Shown here in pieces: positions 60,896 to 64,000 of a DNA stretch of 64,000 nt (the first letter of the stretch is position 1; each line of letters begins with the position of its first letter). A model generated the notes under the pieces. That model searched no databases. It saw only the letters and a program-made list of their open reading frames with translations, and was not told the DNA's origin. Origin of the DNA: Cristatella mucedo. Taxonomy: Eukaryota; Bryozoa; Phylactolaemata; Cristatellidae. The position numbers were made by a program, and so were the translations under genes. The stretch lies in contig WPIO01000006.1 of assembly GCA_009760855.2 (NCBI GenBank), positions 13,016,501 to 13,080,500 of the forward strand. The letters run 5' to 3'.

Positions 60896-61475
60896 AAAAG
60901 TACAACCACTTTTGACTGTTGAATCTTCGTTAAGTCTTCCCTGCGTCTTGGATTAAGTCTAGCACTATGGCCCAGTATTGGTGACACGTACACCGAAGAC
61001 TCAAGGAGGAAGCAGAACTGTAACTCCACAAAGATTATGTGGAACTGCAACTCCAAAAAGACTATGTGGGTGTTACGAAGGTGAGTTTTGTATTTATGCA
61101 CTCACAACCTAAGCGGCTTTCAGTACTCATGCGGTAGTCAACAGACTTCGTCTCATACAATAAAAAGAAAGTGAGAAGCATAGCAGAGTCATGAGAGCAG
61201 TTGAGGTAGTGAGTAGCATGGAAGTAGCAGCTCAGAACTGCTAGAAAGGATGAGCCATAGTCGGCAGCCGGAGAGTAGTTGTCGCTGTGTAAGAATCGTG
61301 GAAGCAAATTCCACAGTCTAAGACCTGCAGAGCTAAAGCTTCTGTCGGCATCGGTCTTTAAACACAGGAATGGAACAGCTAATTTATTGTCCATACAGGA
61401 CCTGAGGGCACGAGGAGGAAAAAACGGGTGCAGCAGTTCAGCTAGGTATGGAGGAGCCAAGCCGTGGCCTTAGCC
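60896..61475 (-). pseudogene. LINE-B 3' fragment
   Basis: The minus strand reads APPYLAELLHPFFPPRALRS, NKLAVPFLCLKTDADRSFSS and AGLRLWNLLPRF. This is collinear with the LINE-B C-terminus at 27.7-27.9 kb (APSYLELLHQF ... NKLAVPFFRLKTVGDRSFSS). It ends in the taacacccacatagtctttt tail, which is partly duplicated. Confidence 0.85.
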
Positions 61476-61477
61476 TT

Positions 61478-62330
61478 GTGGGTCAACGTAAGAACTTTGC
61501 TCTATGCAAGCTTACAAAAACACGACAGATCAGGACCCACATCATTAACTGGCATACACGGATTACTTACTGTACTAGGTAGGACCAAGTCGAGCCTCTA
61601 TACAAACATAATAAAATCACAGGTACAGAATCCAAAAATGCTGATGTTGACCAGACACCGTCTCCTTAGTCACTCCCAGGTCAACACCTTACCCTGTGAT
61701 CCTTTCGGCAATCTTGCAGATCACTTGTCTAGCTTCTTTTTCAGTAAAATAATTAACGTCAGCGAGTCCATCCCAAGGTAACATCCCTACTGGACTATTC
61801 AACATCTTTTCCTTAATCTACCATAATGTCCGCCTTCAAATCTTCCGCCTCCGACAACATCTCGAAGATCACCTACCAGTCTAAGGAGACTACCAGCCGT
61901 CCAGCCCCCATACCTAGTGCCCTACTTTCTGAGATGCCTAGATTTGCTGCTGCCCTGGAAACTAACATCATACTTATGTCCTTAGCCTCGAGTTTGTAGC
62001 AGCATCCTTTGAAGAAGCTGTAGTAAAGCCTCTCATAAGGAAGCAAATCCAGTAATTCACGCTAACTCAATCAAGAGAATTGGAGCAACTTTTACCCAGT
62101 CATCCTGCAACAAGTAGTGGCAGACCAACTGAACTCCTAGATCAAAACTTCAAACCGAGAGAGTAAGTTCCAGACTAGTTTTAGAGCGAATCACTCCACA
62201 CACAGTAAGCAGTGGTGAGAGTATATGTTGACCTGGTGAATGCTTATCTGACTGTCTTTGCTAGTTGTACTCGATCTCTTGACAGCATTCGACATCATTG
62301 ACCACCAAGCCCTACAGTGCTAGATCTGAA
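61478..62330 (+). pseudogene. LINE-A relic (linker and RT N-terminal half)
   Basis: The plus strand follows LINE-A in order. SSLYTNIIKSQVQNPKMLML lies near 61.6 kb, a VNTLPCDPFGNLADHLSSFF segment near 61.7 kb, a LRCLDLLLP-like piece near 61.93 kb, an ALDLLTAFDIIDHQAL-like motif A near 62.28 kb. Broken by stops and frameshifts. Confidence 0.78.
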
Positions 62331-62454
62331 CTCTTTATTTTCATTCGCTGGTAAAGGAGGGGGGCAAAGGAGAAGAGGTCTGAACAGATCGAAGGACAAG
62401 CAGATAGGAGAACGGCTGCTTGAACTCAGAGATTGGCAAGCAATTAGTTAGGTA

Positions 62455-62612
62455 GCCAGTAATTGCTACAGCACCCTGGTGAGGAGCTTGCACTTGGCCG
62501 ACCGAGATAGTGGATTCCACACCTAGGGCAGGCAATCCTTTATTGCTAGTGCAAGCAGGCGGCAGCAGCTACGGTTCTTCTGCTGATATGGTTAAATGAG
62601 AATGTTGAATAA
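62455..62612 (+). mobile_element. SINE-B copy, diverged
   Basis: gtgaggagcttgcacttggc, a diverged B box, body ggcaatcctttattgctagt with gtgcaagcaggc, and end aaatgagaatgttgaataag. Confidence 0.6.
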
Positions 62613-62937
62613 GCCGACATCTACTCTTTTTTTTAACCGGCAGCCTAACCAAATTGGTAGAACAGCATTTTCTAAATCTTGAACCAAGCCTCAAATGTCC
62701 TGCATGGGTTAGAAGAGCTCTTGGACGTGGCAGTGGTGATAGCAAACCAGAAAAGTAACCGATCTCCACGACCAGGTCAGACATAAGCCCTGCAGCTTTC
62801 CTTGAATATACAGCAAAGACCTAGTCTTGTCTGCACAGGTAGCCCTGCCATCACGGCAGCTCACAACCCGCAGCATAATAATACAGTAATAATAACAAAG
62901 TGTACTTGCTCTATATCCAGGCACTTTACAGCTAATA

Positions 62938-64000
62938 ATAATAATAATAATAATGCACTTGATAAAGCACCCTCAGAGAACTCAATCTCTTTCTAGGCGC
63001 TTTACATTTGCTGCAAAGGGAAATGCAATTGAATGGTGAGTAATATCATGCTTGATAAACAACATGATTAACATGGTTAGGGGTGACATGCACAGGGTCA
63101 GCATGCAAATGTGGTTAGTGGCAGCATGCACAGTGTCAGCACGCATAAGCACGTGAAGGACGAATCACAGGGACCCACTAAATGCTGTCCTAAATAGGTA
63201 TGTTTTTAAGTTCCTTTTAAACGTGGTCAAGTCAGGAGGAAGTTCCAGGCTTTGGGAGCATACGAACTAAATGCACGGTCTCCGAAGGATTTGAGGTTTG
63301 TACGAGGTATTTGTAGACAGCTGGATTCCGAACAGTGTGTGGTACGATGCGTGGCCTGGTGGGGGTGTAGATCTGAGAGATAGGCTGGAGCCAAAGAATG
63401 AAGTGACCTAAAAGTGAACGACAAAACCTTAAAGTCAATCCGTTGCTTGACTGGTAGCCAGTGCAGGTCGGCGAGAAGTGGTGTGATGTGGCAACTGCGA
63501 CGTTCTCTACAGACAAGTCTAGCTGCAGAGTTTTGCACAAGCTGCAATCGCCTGATTGCACATGCCGGTAGGCCAGTAAGCAGCGAGTTACAGAAATCAA
63601 GTCGGGATGTCACAGATGCATGGACCCATTTATACGTGGTATCCTTATCTAAACAAACCCAAATTTTAGTAATGTTATGAAGCTGAAAATAGGCAGGTTT
63701 GACTGTGGAGCTGATATGATCGTCTAATGAGAGGTCGCTTTGGAACATGGCACCTAGATTTCGAGCTGATTCAACAGGAGATATGCTGGCAGAGCCAATT
63801 TTGAGCGGCAGCCATTCCAATCTCAGAATCACACTGGGTTTGCCCGTAACTAGTAGGTTAGTTTTATCATAGTTTAGTTTTAGAAAATTTGCTGCCATCC
63901 ACGTGTGGATGCCATCAATATATGTAGCAAGGGAGTTGAGAGAATCCGAGGTGCTCGAAGGCTGGGAGGGATCAAATCAAAGGTACAACTGGGTGTCACC
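62938..64000 (-). pseudogene. LINE-A copy running off the window end
   Basis: The 3' end, with (ATT)n on the minus strand, is at 62938. The copy continues leftwards in coding sense from beyond 64000. The RT C-terminal region is open for 223 codons (63898-63227), with [37 protein letters not shown] and [19 protein letters not shown] deletion near 63.24 kb breaks the last part. It is moderately young, and its 5' extent is unknown. Confidence 0.92.

Overview
This is a metazoan nuclear window. It has spliced genes with GT-AG introns, long introns full of transposon relics, tRNA-derived SINEs and very long dinucleotide microsatellites. No operons, bacterial genes, rRNA genes or CRISPR arrays were seen. 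The repeat spectrum (L2/CR1-type LINEs, SINEs carrying a LINE-like tail, Tc1, pogo/Tigger, hAT) fits an invertebrate, probably aquatic. The species cannot be named from the sequence alone.

I could rebuild four host genes exon by exon. (1) SF3B4 (minus strand, 15044 to 3053): nine coding exons joining into a 457-residue U2 snRNP protein with two RRMs and a proline-rich tail. (2) An ankyrin-repeat/SOCS-box (ASB-family) gene (plus, 18632 to 31289): five coding exons, about 404 residues. (3) TAF13 (plus, 40616 to 47277): four coding exons, 124 residues, a TFIID histone-fold subunit. (4) A partial gene with a YccV/HspQ-like hemimethylated-DNA-binding-type domain (minus, 60414 to 56039): three recognised exons, ends not found. 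SF3B4 and the ASB gene are divergent. The CpG-rich stretch around 15.0-15.7 kb between them is the likely shared promoter zone.

The rest is mostly transposon sediment. LINE-A (L2/CR1 group, EN+RT) has one nearly intact copy at 6.5-9.85 kb, antisense inside SF3B4 intron 4, plus about fifteen 5'-truncated or decayed fragments. LINE-B is a second, diverged LINE (26.2-28.1 kb and 60.9-61.5 kb). SINE-A ends in the same 3' hairpin-like tail as LINE-A, so LINE-A machinery probably mobilised it. SINE-B is a second tRNA-derived family with an unrelated body. DNA transposon relics include Tc1/mariner (five places), one pogo/Tigger and a 104-bp fragment resembling the SPIN ('Space Invader') hAT family. 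Large microsatellites are (CT/GA)n, (CA/CATGCA)n, (TG)n and (TA)n.

Region by region: 0-3 kb SINEs and unassigned DNA; 3-15 kb SF3B4 with LINE-A inside; 15-18.6 kb promoter zone and microsatellites; 18.6-31.3 kb ASB gene with LINE-B, SINEs and a large palindrome in its introns; 31.3-40.5 kb LINE-A relics, SPIN-like fragment and nested Tc1; 40.6-47.3 kb TAF13; 47.3-56 kb Tc1 and LINE relics plus unassigned DNA; 56-60.4 kb YccV-domain gene; 60.9-64 kb LINE-B and LINE-A fragments. I found no convincing new multi-gene system. The most interesting points are the LINE/SINE partnership, the SPIN-like fragment, the double palindrome in the ASB intron and the near-intact LINE.
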